Shown: positions 32,833 to 44,912, counted from the stretch's first letter. The stretch is DNA of 64,000 nucleotides from Rhodothermales bacterium (GCA_039944855.1 JBDUXZ010000005.1:436676-500675); one strand, 5' to 3'. Made by a program: numbers and translations. The notes: generated from the letters alone by a model not told the origin.

Positions 32833-34374
32833 ATGAGCACGAGCGCCACCCGCAAGCTCCCCGTTGCGCTTCTCGTCATCGCCGCGTTCATCGCGGGCAT
32901 CTTCTTCGTCACCTCCAGCGGCGCCCTCTTCGACGGCGGCCTCTTCGGCAACGCCGAGGCGCAGCAGGCCCCCGCCGTCCGCGGCGACGTATCGCAGGGG
33001 ATCGAGACCGCTACCGAACTCGGCGAGGCCTTCGCCGCGGTCGCCGAAGCCGTCAACCCCGCCGTCGTGTCCATCTCCACCACGCAGAACGTGGCCCAGT
33101 CTGAGATGGGCAACCCGTTCGAGGGCACGCCCTTCGAGCAGTTCTTCGGCGGAGGCGGGCAGGGGAATGGCAGCCAGGTCATCCCGCGCTCGGCCCTCGG
33201 CTCCGGCGCGATCGTCCGCCCGAACGGCTTCATCGTCACGAACAACCACGTCGTGGAAAACGCCGACGAGGTGCTCGTCCATTTCTTCGACGGGACCGAG
33301 CTCGTCGGCGAGATTGTGGGGACCGACCCCTTCGCCGACCTCGCCGTGATCAAGGTCGACGCCGAGCAGCTCCCGTACCTCGGCTTCGGCGAGGCCGAGC
33401 GGCTCCGCGTCGGGCAGTGGGTGATCGCCGTCGGCAGCCCGCTCCAGCAGTCGCTCTCGAACACGGTCACGGCCGGGATCATCTCGGCGCTCGGGCGGAG
33501 CCAGCAGATCAACCAGCTCGAGAACTTCATCCAGACCGACGCCTCGATCAACCCCGGCAACTCGGGCGGCCCGCTCGTGAACCTCCGCGGCCAGCTCATC
33601 GGGATCAACACGGCGATCGCGACGCGGACAGGCGGCTTCCAGGGCATCGGCTTCGCCATCCCCGTCGACATCGTCGAGAACGTGGTCGGCCAGCTCATCG
33701 AGACGGGCGAGGTCGAGCGCGGCTTCCTCGGCGTCTCGTTCGGCGCCATCTCGCAGTCCTACGCCCGGGCCCTCGACGTGCCCGTGGGCTCGGCCCAGGT
33801 TTCGTCCGTGCAGGACGGCAGTGCGGCAGACGACGCCGGGATCGAAGCGGGCGACGTGATCGTCTCCGTCGACGGCAACGAGCTCCGCAACAGCAGCGAC
33901 CTCCTCTCGATCGTGGCGAACCGGCGGCCCGGCGACGAGCTCCGGCTGACGTACCTCCGGGGCGAGGACCGCCTCACGACGACGGTCACGCTTGGCGCGC
34001 GCGTAGAGGACGAGCAGGCCGCGAACCGGCCGCGCCGCGACCGCAAGCCGAGCGGCGACAACGGCCAGAAGGAGATGGACGTGCTCGGCATGACGCTCGG
34101 TGCGCTCACCGCCCGCCAGGCCGAGCAGTTCGGCTACGAATCCAACGCGGAGGGCGTCCTCGTGACGGGCGTGGAGCGCGGCACGGAGGCGTTCCGCGAC
34201 GCGAACATCCGCGAGGGTGACCTCATCGTCAGCATCAGCGGTGAGAGTGTGACGAGCCTCGCCGACTTCGAGCGCATCTACGGCCGGATCGGCGAAGGCG
34301 AGACGTTCATCCTCACGCTTCAGCGCGCGGGCCAGCAGGGCCGTCAGGTCTACCGCACGGCGCTGACGAAGTAG
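32833..34374 (+). CDS. HtrA/DegP-type periplasmic serine protease
   Basis: A 513-residue envelope protease-chaperone. An N-terminal hydrophobic segment (about 9-27) is a signal or anchor. The trypsin-like domain has His139 (TNNHVV), Asp169 (DPFADLAV) and Ser244 (GNSGGPL). Two PDZ domains follow (about 295-390 and 410-510), separated by a basic linker rich in Arg/Lys. This is the DegP/DegQ layout for degrading or holding misfolded outer-membrane proteins. Upstream is an intrinsic terminator in the leader; downstream is a hairpin before the convergent reductase gene. Confidence 0.94.
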   Translation: MSTSATRKLPVALLVIAAFIAGIFFVTSSGALFDGGLFGNAEAQQAPAVRGDVSQGIETATELGEAFAAVAEAVNPAVVSISTTQNVAQSEMGNPFEGTPFEQFFGGGGQGNGSQVIPRSALGSGAIVRPNGFIVTNNHVVENADEVLVHFFDGTELVGEIVGTDPFADLAVIKVDAEQLPYLGFGEAERLRVGQWVIAVGSPLQQSLSNTVTAGIISALGRSQQINQLENFIQTDASINPGNSGGPLVNLRGQLIGINTAIATRTGGFQGIGFAIPVDIVENVVGQLIETGEVERGFLGVSFGAISQSYARALDVPVGSAQVSSVQDGSAADDAGIEAGDVIVSVDGNELRNSSDLLSIVANRRPGDELRLTYLRGEDRLTTTVTLGARVEDEQAANRPRRDRKPSGDNGQKEMDVLGMTLGALTARQAEQFGYESNAEGVLVTGVERGTEAFRDANIREGDLIVSISGESVTSLADFERIYGRIGEGETFILTLQRAGQQGRQVYRTALTK

Positions 34375-34395
34375 CCCCACCGGACCCCAACACAG

Positions 34396-34426
34396 AGGGC
34401 CGCCGTGCATCGTGCGCGGCGGCCCT
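34396..34426. terminator. Hairpin terminator between htrA and the Rieske/FAD reductase
   Basis: AGGGCCGCCG and CGGCGGCCCT pair perfectly around an 11-base loop, followed by TTGTT. It lies between convergent stops at 34374 and 34451 and probably works for htrA. Confidence 0.7.
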
Positions 34427-34450
34427 TGTTCGTACTTCTTGCGCGCACGC

Positions 34451-36058
34451 TTACGACGTCAGCCGAGCGAGCAGGTCCACGTCCTTCTTCACTTCCGACG
34501 CGGTCGGCGTCTTCCCCGAGAGCATGAGGGCGTGGAGCGCCGCCATCGCCCGGTCGCGGCCGACGCCGGCGGCGGCGAGCACGTCATCGCCGCGGAGGTA
34601 GTACGCGATGAACCGTTTCTCGTCGATGCTGCCGTCGATGAACACCTCGTCCCAGCCTTCGGCGTGGCCGACGTAGCGGAGGCTCGCACCGAACTGCCCG
34701 GACCAGAAGAACGGCACGCCGTCGTAGCGTGTGGACTGCCCAGCCATGTTCTGCGCGGCGACGCGGCCGTGCTGCTGCGCGAGCCGCCAGTGCTCGATGC
34801 GGACGCGCTCGCCGGTGCGCGGGTCGGGGAAGTGGGCGATGTCGCCCGCCGCGAACACGTCGTCGCCGGCTGCGAGGTGGGCGTCTACGACGAGGCCGCC
34901 GCCGTCTTCTTTCGTGACGCCGTGGACGAAGTCGGTCACCGGCGTCACGCCGATCCCGACGAGCACGAAGTCGGCGTGGACCGGGTCGCCGTCCGTCAGC
35001 GTCACGGTGAGGCCGTTGTCGCCCCGTTCGATGTGCTCGACGTCGGTGCCCAGGCGGAATGTGACGCCGTTCGCCTCGTGGAGCCGCTGGAAGAACCCGC
35101 CGACCTCGTCGCCGAGCACGGCCTCGAACGGCACCGCGTCCCGCGAGACGACGGTCACGTCGAGCCCGCGCCCGGTGAGGTTCGCCGCCGCCTCCATCCC
35201 GATAAAGCTGGAGCCGACGACGACGACACGCTCCGCCCCTTCGGCCTGGCCGACGACGCGCTCGGCATCGCTCCACAGCCGGAGCGTGACCACGCCGTCG
35301 AGGTCGCCGCCGGGCACATCGAGCCGTCGCGGCGTGCCGCCCGTCGCGACGAGCACGCGGTCGTACTTCAGCGGCTCGGCGTCCTCGAAGTGGATCGTCT
35401 TCGCGTCGGCGTCGAGCTTGGTGACCGTGTGGCCGCGCAGGAGTTCGATCCCGTGCCGCTCGTAGAAATCGGCGTCGCGGAGCGGGAGCGCGTCGTCGCC
35501 CGACTTTCCGCCGAGGTAGCCTTTGCTCAGCGCCGTCCGGTCGTACGGTGCTGCGTCCTCCTGCGTGACGACGACGACGCGGCCCGCGAAGCCCGCCTCG
35601 CGCAGCGTCTCGGCCGCGACCTCCCCCGCCGCCCCACCGCCGACGATCACGAACGTCTGCGGCTGCGCGTCGACATCCCGGTCGGCCATGTCCGGCGGGC
35701 GGCCGCCGCTCTCGCGGTACGACGCGCCCTTCGGCGTCTCCTCGGCGTCGTCGGGAACGAAGACGAACACGTCCTCGCCTTCGACGCGGGCGCGGTAGCG
35801 GCGGAGCGCGTCGAGCGCGGGGAAATCGCGGAGCGCGCCGTCGGTCACGTCGAACTGCGCGTGGTGCCACGGGCAGGTGACGGTCGTGCCGTGGAGCACG
35901 CCGTCGGCGAGCGGCGCGCCGTAGTGCGTGCAGTGGGCGCCGCACGCGTAAAACGTGCCATCGACGCAGGAGAGGAGCACGTCGGTATCGCCGACGGTGA
36001 CGGTCATCATCTCGCCGTCGGCGAGGTCGTGGACGGAGGCAACGCGGGCTTCGGGCAT
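34451..36058 (-). CDS. Rieske-domain FAD-dependent NAD(P)H reductase (AIF-M3-like)
   Basis: A 535-residue fusion. Residues 1-105 are a Rieske [2Fe-2S] domain with ligands Cys43/His45 and Cys62/His65 (HCTHYG and CPWHH). The rest is a two-dinucleotide-fold flavoprotein: FAD motif VIVGGGAAG near 137, NAD(P) motif VVVGSSFIGMEAA near 280 and FAD motif VFAAGDIAHFPD near 410. A C-terminal reductase-like dimer domain closes it. The architecture resembles ferredoxin reductases of oxygenase systems and AIFM3. No oxygenase or ferredoxin gene is adjacent, so the partner is unknown; a stand-alone redox or detoxification role is possible. Confidence 0.92.
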   Translation of the reverse strand: MPEARVASVHDLADGEMMTVTVGDTDVLLSCVDGTFYACGAHCTHYGAPLADGVLHGTTVTCPWHHAQFDVTDGALRDFPALDALRRYRARVEGEDVFVFVPDDAEETPKGASYRESGGRPPDMADRDVDAQPQTFVIVGGGAAGEVAAETLREAGFAGRVVVVTQEDAAPYDRTALSKGYLGGKSGDDALPLRDADFYERHGIELLRGHTVTKLDADAKTIHFEDAEPLKYDRVLVATGGTPRRLDVPGGDLDGVVTLRLWSDAERVVGQAEGAERVVVVGSSFIGMEAAANLTGRGLDVTVVSRDAVPFEAVLGDEVGGFFQRLHEANGVTFRLGTDVEHIERGDNGLTVTLTDGDPVHADFVLVGIGVTPVTDFVHGVTKEDGGGLVVDAHLAAGDDVFAAGDIAHFPDPRTGERVRIEHWRLAQQHGRVAAQNMAGQSTRYDGVPFFWSGQFGASLRYVGHAEGWDEVFIDGSIDEKRFIAYYLRGDDVLAAAGVGRDRAMAALHALMLSGKTPTASEVKKDVDLLARLTS

Positions 36059-36284
36059 GAGACTCTGGGTGGTTGGGCGATTGGCTGCGCCGCTGCTTCG
36101 CGGTCGCTGATGGGGGACGGAGCAGCGGACGGAGAGCGGAGAGGGGGACGACTCGGAATCGACGGCTTGCTACCCCGCGCGGCCGGGGAGGGATCCGTAA
36201 AGCGCACAGGTCTTCGGCGGGGGTGTAAGGGCCGGGCGCGTGCCGTAACTTCGTCCGCTCGCTCCTCCCGACCTCTCGCTCCCC
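36059..36284. other. Divergent spacer between reductase and ACT-domain gene
   Basis: A 226-base divergent spacer. The plus-strand -7 box at 36246 serves the ACT gene. I see no clear box for the reductase and no gene. Confidence 0.4.
36246..36253 (+). promoter_or_regulatory. Predicted -7 box of the ACT/UPF0210 operon
   Basis: TAACTTCG, 31 bases before the ATG at 36285. Confidence 0.55.
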
Positions 36285-36719
36285 ATGCCTCAGGATCTCC
36301 GCGCCCTCATCGAACGCATCGCCGCCGCGCTCGGCCCCGACGCCACGCCGGCCCAGGTCGAGGCCGTCGCCCGCGCCACGCTCAGCGCCCAGAACGGGCA
36401 GCCCGTCACCCCGCCGGCCTCGCCCACGATCGGCGAGGGGCCGATCAGCGGACGCATCATCGTGACCTCGTACGGCTGCGACCAGCCCGGCATCCTCGCC
36501 GCGCTCACGACCGAGCTGTTCCAGTGCGGCGTGAACATCCTCGACCTCTCACAGAAGATCCTGCAGGGCTACTTCACGCTCATCCTCCTCGCCGACCTCT
36601 CGGCCTCCGGGCTCAGTCCGCACGAGGTCCAGCGCCGGCTCAACGGCCCCAGCGAGCGCCTCGGCGTCCGCACGCTCGTCCAGCACGAGGAACTGTTCTA
36701 CGCGATGCACCGACCGTGA
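36285..36719 (+). CDS. ACT-domain protein (UPF0237 family) with N-terminal extension
   Basis: A 144-residue protein. The C-terminal 90 residues (from about 56, RIIVTSYGCDQPGILAALT) are a UPF0237-type ACT domain, a small-ligand (often amino-acid) sensor. The first 45 residues are an extra helical segment (LRALIERIAAALGPDATPAQ, then VEAVARATLSA) not expected in the usual 90-residue family member, joined by a Pro-rich linker. The next gene is the UPF0210/DUF711 protein that accompanies UPF0237 in many genomes, so the two very likely act together. Function of the pair is not established. Confidence 0.85.
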   Translation: MPQDLRALIERIAAALGPDATPAQVEAVARATLSAQNGQPVTPPASPTIGEGPISGRIIVTSYGCDQPGILAALTTELFQCGVNILDLSQKILQGYFTLILLADLSASGLSPHEVQRRLNGPSERLGVRTLVQHEELFYAMHRP

Positions 36720-36799
36720 GTCGAGCGTCATGAGTCGAGCGTCGGGTGTCCATCGCCCTTGACTCCCGACCCCTGACTCCCGACCCCCGACCCCCAACC
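36718..36799. repeat. Degenerate GACTCCCGACCCC repeats between the ACT and UPF0210 genes
   Basis: The spacer is built of repeated words: GAGTCGAGCGTC twice on the left and GACTCCCGACCCC-type units on the right, which can pair imperfectly. The same words make the 19-base-pair hairpin at 20542. Confidence 0.6.
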
Positions 36800-36801
36800 C
36801 C

Positions 36802-39610
<2,809 letters not shown>

Positions 39611-39639
39611 CCGCCCCGCCGCCCTCTCGCTGAGCCACC

Positions 39640-39954
39640 ATGCCGAACCGACTCCAACAGGTCTTCGCCCGCCCGCAGCTCCGGCGTCGGCTGCTGCTCG
39701 TCGGCATCGCCCTGGCGGGCGTGTGGCTCATGTTCCTCGACAGCCACAGCCTCCTCCGCCGCGTCGAGTACTACGCCGACTACCGCGCGCTCTCCGAGGA
39801 GAACGCCCAGATCCAGACCGATATCGACCGGCTCCAGCAGCAGGTCGGTGCTGGGCTCTCGGACGAGCTCGTGGAGGAGGTCGCGCGTGAGCAGTACGGG
39901 ATGCGCCGACCCGGGGAGACCGTCTACCCCGTCGGCGAGCCCGACGGCGAGTAG
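39640..39954 (+). CDS. Septum formation initiator protein (DivIC/FtsB-like)
   Basis: A 104-residue bitopic division protein. A basic N-terminus is followed by one transmembrane helix (LLLVGIALAGVWLMFL, about 18-33). Next comes a coiled coil (EENAQIQTDIDRLQQQ) and the conserved end VAREQYGMRRPGETVY. It should act in the divisome with FtsL and FtsQ-type partners. It starts 29 bases after eno, so it is co-transcribed. Confidence 0.9.
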   Translation: MPNRLQQVFARPQLRRRLLLVGIALAGVWLMFLDSHSLLRRVEYYADYRALSEENAQIQTDIDRLQQQVGAGLSDELVEEVAREQYGMRRPGETVYPVGEPDGE

Positions 39955-40015
39955 CGAGTCGGCGACCGGATTCGCGGGTCCGGTTCAGCGCCCCCACCCT
40001 CCAACCCTCCTCTCC

Positions 40016-40981
40016 ATGGTGCATCAGTACGCAGTTGGGATCGACCTCGGCGGGACGAGCATCAAGGCCGGCCTGGTGGACGACGAGGGCACGATCGTCC
40101 ACCAGGCGCGCGTCGAGACGCAGGCGTTGCGCGGACCGGAGCACGTGCTGACCCGGATCGTGACCGCCGTGCGGGAAGCCCTCGCGTATCTGCCCGACGG
40201 CCAGAGCGTCCTCGGCGTCGGCATCGGCTCGCCTGGCAACGTCTCGCTGGACCGGACGACGATCACGAAGCCGCCGAACTTCCCCGGCTGGAACACGGTG
40301 AACCTCACGGCCTCGCTCGCGGGCGCCGTCCCCGGTCCGGTCGTCGTCGACAACGACGCGAACGTGGCGGGGCTCGGCTCGGCGTTCTGGGGCGCGGGGC
40401 AGGCGTTCGACTCGTTCATCATGGTCACGCTCGGGACCGGCGTCGGCGGCGCCATCATCCACGAGAAGCGGCTGTTCCGCGGCACGACGGGGGGCGCGGG
40501 CGAGCTCGGCCACATGTCCATCGACTACGAGGGGCCGTACGCGCGGAGCGGCATCGCCGGGGCTATCGAGGCGTACCTCGGCCTGAACTTCCTCTCGCAT
40601 CACGCCCGCTTCCGCCTGCTCACGCGCACCACGATCCTCCGCGAGATGGCCGGCCCCGACCTCGTCGACCTCACGCCGAAGATGCTCTACGACGCCGCCG
40701 AGCAGGGCGACGACGCCGCGCGCGACATGCTCGCGTGGGCCGGGCACAAGCTGGGCTACTCCCTCGGCTCGGCCGTGAACCTCCTCGACATCCGCAAGGT
40801 CGTCGTCGGCGGCGGGATCTCGGCGGCGGGCGACTACCTGCTGGAGCCGGCGCGGCTGGCACTGCGGCAGGCGGTGATGCCGGGGATGCAGGACGGCCTC
40901 GAGATCGTGCGCGAGCGGCGGGGCAACGAGGTCGGCATCCTCGGCGCGGCGCGGCTCGTCTTCGGCGAGGGGTTTTCCTAA
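40016..40981 (+). CDS. ROK-family sugar kinase lacking the zinc-cysteine motif
   Basis: A 321-residue ROK kinase, most likely a glucokinase. Phosphate loop IDLGGTSIKAG is at 9-19; VVDNDANVAG holds the catalytic Asp, with VTLGTGVGGAI and VVVGGGISAAGD further on. The ELGH motif (His166) is present. However, the cysteines that normally follow it (CxCGxxGC) are replaced: Ala176, Ser178 and Ala183 in GPYARSGIAGAIEAY. So zinc cannot be bound in the usual way. It lies 61 bases after the DivIC-like gene. It differs from the polyphosphate glucokinase at 8282, giving the cell two glucose kinases. Confidence 0.88.
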   Translation: MVHQYAVGIDLGGTSIKAGLVDDEGTIVHQARVETQALRGPEHVLTRIVTAVREALAYLPDGQSVLGVGIGSPGNVSLDRTTITKPPNFPGWNTVNLTASLAGAVPGPVVVDNDANVAGLGSAFWGAGQAFDSFIMVTLGTGVGGAIIHEKRLFRGTTGGAGELGHMSIDYEGPYARSGIAGAIEAYLGLNFLSHHARFRLLTRTTILREMAGPDLVDLTPKMLYDAAEQGDDAARDMLAWAGHKLGYSLGSAVNLLDIRKVVVGGGISAAGDYLLEPARLALRQAVMPGMQDGLEIVRERRGNEVGILGAARLVFGEGFS

Positions 40982-41106
40982 GCCGCGCCGACCGAACGGC
41001 GTCGGCGCGCGGTGTGAGGACGGCGTTAAGGCTTGTGCTGCGGCACGCGGTGTGTTACGCTAGGCGCGTTCGCTCCGGCTCTCTGTCTCCCCCACCACGC
41101 CGACGT

Positions 41107-43902
41107 TTGCCCGCCCGCTTCCCCTTCCTCCTCGGCCCGCTGCTGGCCGCGCTGCTCATCGCCGCCCCGGCGCACGCGCAGGGCGCGGACACGCTCGCCG
41201 TCCCTGTCGATTCGCTCGGCGTCGTGGCGGATACGCTCGTCGTCCCGGCCGATACGCTCTTGGCGCCGACCGATTCGCTGGCCGTCGTCCCGATCGACAC
41301 CGTGGCAACGGTCGGCTTCCCCCGGCGGGCGCAGCCCCAGCCGCGCGGCGACGGCGAAGGGCTCGACCAGCCGATCACGTTCGCGGCCCGCGACTCGCTC
41401 GTCATCGTCTTCGCCGATGAGGGCGACACCGACGGCGACCTCGGCACGCTCTTCGGGGAGGCGAACGTGGACTACGACGACGCCACGCTCACGGCGTCAG
41501 AGATCGACCTGCTGTTCGGGCGCGAGGAGTTACGGGCGCGCGGCGTCCCCTCCGACACCGGGCTCGTCGGGCAGCCGAGCTTCGTGCGCGGGAGCGAGTC
41601 GCTGACGGGGCGCGAGGTGGCGTACAACCTCTCGACGGGGCGGGGCCGCATCGTCGGTGCGCGGACGGTGATCGAGGACGGGTACCTCCTTGGCGGCGTC
41701 GTGAAGCAGGCGAGCGAGCGCGTCGTCTACGCCGAGGACGCGACGTACACGACGTGCGAGCTGGACCACCCGCACTACGGGCTCCGCGCGGGCGAGATGA
41801 AGATCGTCGATCAGGAGTGGGTCTACACCGGTCCCGCGCGGCTCTACCTCCTCGGCATCCCGACGCCGCTGTGGCTCCCGTTCGGGTTCTTCCCCGCCGC
41901 CGAAGGCCGCCGCAGCGGGCCGCTCCCGCCGACTTACGGCGAGGACCCCGACCTCGGGTTCTACCTCCGCGACCTTGGCTGGTACTGGGCGATCTCCGAC
42001 TACATGGACCTTCAGTTGCGCGGCGCGCTGTGGTCGAAGGGGAGCTTCGAGGTAAGCCCGTTCTACCGCTACACAAAGCGCTACGCCTACTCCGGCTCGC
42101 TCGACCTCGGCTACGCCCGGCTGCGGCGCGGCGAGTCGCAGGACCCGACGGCGAGCGTGCAAACGAACGTCAAAATCGGCTGGACGCACCAGCAGCAGCT
42201 CGGCCCGTCGGCCAGCCTCAACGGGAACGTCAACCTCGCCTCGACGGGCTACCTCCGCGCGATCTCCGACGACTTCAACGACCGCGTGACGCAGACGACG
42301 CAGTCGTCCATCCGCTTCCAGAAGAGCTGGCGCGGCAGCGGGCGCTCGCTCTCGGCCGACCTCCGCCAGAGCCAGAACCTCTCGTCGGGCCGCGCCGACC
42401 TCACGTTCCCCTCGCTCTCGTTCCGCCAGAGCGAGCGCTTCCCGCTGCGCCGCGCCGGCTCCAGCGCCGTCACGCAGCGGTGGTACGAGCGCGTGAGCTA
42501 CTCCTACTCCGGCACGCTCCAGAACACGTACAGCTTCGCCCCCGACACCTCGCTCGCGGGCAGCGACGGCGTCTCGTGGCTCGACGGCATCTTCTCGTAC
42601 GACGACTACCGCGCCGCCACCGGCGACGCCACGCGCTTCACCACGAACGCCTCCCACGTCGTCCCCGTCAGCGCGTCGTTCGCCCTCACCCGGTTCCCGT
42701 TCACCGAGGCGCCGTTCACGCTCAACCTCACGCCCAACGTCCGCTACGAGGAGGACTGGTACACCCGCACCGAGCGCGTCCTCACCGACGACGACGGCGT
42801 CGCCGTCTACGACAGCCTCGGCCGCATCCAGCGATTCAACGACGACGGCTTCACCGCGATTCGGCAGGTCACGGCCGGCGTCAGCGCGAGCAGCGAGTTC
42901 TACGGCACATTCCCGGTCCGCGTCGGCCCGCTCGACGGGCTCCGGCACGTCGTCCGGCCCAGCCTCGGGTTCTCGTACTCGCCCGACTACTCCGGCGGCC
43001 TCTTCGACTACTTCGAGAGCTACACCGACTCGACGGGCGCCGTCATCGAGTACCCGCTCGTGAGCGGGATCAGCGCGCGCGAGACGCGGGCGCTCTCGTT
43101 CCGCGTGAGCAACGTGTTCCAGTCCCGCCTCGCGCGGACCGACTCGACGGGCGAGGTGCAACGCCGCCCGCTCCAACTCCTCACCGTCGACGTCGCCTCG
43201 AACTACGACCTCGCCGCCGACTCGCTCCGACTCGCCCCGTTTAATGTGACGGCCCGGACGCAGGTGGCGAACCTGCTCAACCTCAACCTCGGTGCCCGAT
43301 ACTCGCCCTACGCCGTGAACGAGGCCGGGCGCGACATCGACCGGCTCTACTACAAAGAGACCGGGTTGCCGCTCCGCTTCCTCAGCATGAACCTCACCGC
43401 GACGACCTCGCTCCGCAGCGGGCGGAGCGGCGAGCGCCCCACGGTCTCGCCCCGCCGCTCGGTCCCCGTCTACCCCGACCTCCTCGACGACGGCACCGGC
43501 CTCCGCCCCTACGACTACCGGCGCCGCGACCTCGCCTACGTCGACTTCGCGATCCCGTGGTCGCTCTCGTTCGACTTCAACTACCGGCTCGACCGCAACA
43601 GTGACCAGAGCATCCGGCGGACGGCCACGCTCGGCACGCGGTTCGACTTCAGCCTCACGCCGAACTGGAAGGTCGCCGGCACGTCGGGCTACGACTTCGA
43701 GGAGAAGGAGATTACGACGACGAGCCTCTCCGTCCTCCGCGATCTCCACTGCTGGGAGATGAGCTTCAACTGGATCCCGTTCGGCACCTACAAATCGTTC
43801 GGCTTCTCGATCTACGTCAAGAGCGGCCAACTCCGCGACCTCCTCCGCTTCGACGTGCCGAAGCAAGACGTCCGCAACCGGTACGGGCTCGCCGGGCTAT
43901 AG
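41107..43902 (+). CDS. lptD: LptD-like LPS-assembly outer-membrane protein (OstA family)
   Basis: A 931-residue outer-membrane protein that should insert lipopolysaccharide into the outer leaflet. After a signal peptide ending AHAQ, an acidic linker leads to a jellyroll (OstA/LptA-like) part with FGEANVDYDDATLTASEI and DATYTTCELDHPHYGLRA. A large barrel follows from about residue 260 and ends near FSIYVKSGQLRDLLRF. Start choice is uncertain: TTG at 41107 gives a clean signal peptide (MPARFPFLLGPLLAALL), while a GTG at 41050 would add 19 basic residues. No ATG is available downstream of the ROK stop. LptG, another component of the same pathway, is at 47455. Confidence 0.85.
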   Translation: MPARFPFLLGPLLAALLIAAPAHAQGADTLAVPVDSLGVVADTLVVPADTLLAPTDSLAVVPIDTVATVGFPRRAQPQPRGDGEGLDQPITFAARDSLVIVFADEGDTDGDLGTLFGEANVDYDDATLTASEIDLLFGREELRARGVPSDTGLVGQPSFVRGSESLTGREVAYNLSTGRGRIVGARTVIEDGYLLGGVVKQASERVVYAEDATYTTCELDHPHYGLRAGEMKIVDQEWVYTGPARLYLLGIPTPLWLPFGFFPAAEGRRSGPLPPTYGEDPDLGFYLRDLGWYWAISDYMDLQLRGALWSKGSFEVSPFYRYTKRYAYSGSLDLGYARLRRGESQDPTASVQTNVKIGWTHQQQLGPSASLNGNVNLASTGYLRAISDDFNDRVTQTTQSSIRFQKSWRGSGRSLSADLRQSQNLSSGRADLTFPSLSFRQSERFPLRRAGSSAVTQRWYERVSYSYSGTLQNTYSFAPDTSLAGSDGVSWLDGIFSYDDYRAATGDATRFTTNASHVVPVSASFALTRFPFTEAPFTLNLTPNVRYEEDWYTRTERVLTDDDGVAVYDSLGRIQRFNDDGFTAIRQVTAGVSASSEFYGTFPVRVGPLDGLRHVVRPSLGFSYSPDYSGGLFDYFESYTDSTGAVIEYPLVSGISARETRALSFRVSNVFQSRLARTDSTGEVQRRPLQLLTVDVASNYDLAADSLRLAPFNVTARTQVANLLNLNLGARYSPYAVNEAGRDIDRLYYKETGLPLRFLSMNLTATTSLRSGRSGERPTVSPRRSVPVYPDLLDDGTGLRPYDYRRRDLAYVDFAIPWSLSFDFNYRLDRNSDQSIRRTATLGTRFDFSLTPNWKVAGTSGYDFEEKEITTTSLSVLRDLHCWEMSFNWIPFGTYKSFGFSIYVKSGQLRDLLRFDVPKQDVRNRYGLAGL

Positions 43903-44020
43903 GCCTACCGTGTGGATAGGTAACCGGACGGAGTCGAGAAGTAAACGTCGTTCGGGGGGAACGGCGGGGGTCTTCAAGGCTTTTTTCTCGTACCTCCGCG
44001 GGTGTTTGTTAAGAAACCCC

Positions 44021-44028
44021 TATCTTCA
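44021..44028 (+). promoter_or_regulatory. Predicted -7 box of the BON-domain gene
   Basis: TATCTTCA, 21 bases before the ATG at 44050, with TTTGTT upstream in an AT-rich stretch. Confidence 0.5.
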
Positions 44029-44049
44029 ACGCCCGCTTCATCGCGCGGC

Positions 44050-44457
44050 ATGCCCTTTGTTCGCTTCCCACACATGCCTCTTGTGACTCCCTCCTCCTCC
44101 TCGCCCGACCGCGTCCCCAACGCCCGCCTCGCGGACGTCCGGGCGCTGATGGCTACGCTCAAGACGCGGCGAGATCGGACGGAATCGGACAGGCGGATCG
44201 CGACCCACGTCTACATCGCGTTCGAGAAGCTCGGTCGCACGGCCGACGTGCAGGGCCTCCACTTCTACGTGTTCGAGGGCGCCGTGTCTGTTTATGGCGA
44301 CGTGCTGACGCATGAACAGCGCGACCGCGTGCTCCTCGACCTCGCCGCGCTCCCCGGCGTCCGCCGCGTCGCCGACCACCTCCGCGTGGCCGACCGGCGC
44401 CCGAAGCGCCCGTTCACGATCCGCCCCGTTGCCCTCGAAACCGAGCCGACGGAGTAG
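44050..44457 (+). CDS. BON-domain protein
   Basis: A 135-residue protein. Residues about 45-115 form a BON domain (IATHVYIAFEKL, VQGLHFYVFEGAVSVYGDV, QRDRVLLDLAALPGVRRVADHL in abbreviated sense), a module that binds phospholipid or peptidoglycan surfaces. There is no convincing signal peptide from this start, so location is unclear; an alternative ATG at 44074 also lacks one. The C-terminus is basic then acidic. It converges with the GNAT gene 12 bases away. Confidence 0.75.
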   Translation: MPFVRFPHMPLVTPSSSSPDRVPNARLADVRALMATLKTRRDRTESDRRIATHVYIAFEKLGRTADVQGLHFYVFEGAVSVYGDVLTHEQRDRVLLDLAALPGVRRVADHLRVADRRPKRPFTIRPVALETEPTE

Positions 44458-44469
44458 CCGGATTCCGGC

Positions 44470-44874
44470 TCAGAGCTGTTTCATCCAGCCGTTCTGGACC
44501 CGGCTGAACCCGAGCCGTTCGTAGAAGCCCGCCGAGATGTCCGAGTCCCGCAGGACGAGTTGCGTGCCCTCGCACCGCTCCAGCACCTCGGCAATCAGCT
44601 TTTTGCCGATCCCGTAGCCCTGCACGTCCGGCTCCACGGCGAGGTCGCAGAGGAACGAGAACAGCACGCCGTCGGTGAGGACGCGGGCGAGGCCGACGAG
44701 CCGGTCGTCCATCCACGCCGAGAGCACGAGCGACGAGTTCTCGAACATCCGCCCGATCGCAGCGCGGTCGCCGGTCGGGCGCAGGAGCGGGGCGCGGCGG
44801 TAAAGTGTGGCGATGCGCGCGGGCGTCAGCCCGTCGAGGCCGGGGCGGATGTCGATTTTGTGGAGCGTTTCCAT
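44470..44874 (-). CDS. GNAT-family N-acetyltransferase
   Basis: A 134-residue acetyltransferase. The acetyl-CoA-binding motif A is VEPDVQGYGIGKKLI (Q/RxxGxG/A type), and motif B ends DISAGFYERLGF. The substrate cannot be predicted. The 5-prime leader, between the -7 box at 44925 and the ATG at 44874, contains a nearly perfect GTAG palindrome only 10 bases from the start codon, which could fold in the mRNA. Confidence 0.88.
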   Translation of the reverse strand: METLHKIDIRPGLDGLTPARIATLYRRAPLLRPTGDRAAIGRMFENSSLVLSAWMDDRLVGLARVLTDGVLFSFLCDLAVEPDVQGYGIGKKLIAEVLERCEGTQLVLRDSDISAGFYERLGFSRVQNGWMKQL

Positions 44875-44884
44875 AAGATTCGAG

Positions 44885-44912
44885 GTAGAGACACAGCATG
44901 CTGCGTCTGTAC
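44885..44912. repeat. GTAG palindrome, copy 4 (GAGACACA variant)
   Basis: GTAGAGACACAGCA and TGCTGCGTCTGTAC, palindromic with two mismatched pairs. Lies in the untranslated leader of the GNAT gene. Confidence 0.8.

Noticed and set aside
41530-43866. 778-codon open frame antisense to lptD
   Set aside because: Same GC-bias effect; repetitive Arg/Glu/Val sequence, no start context and no homology by eye.
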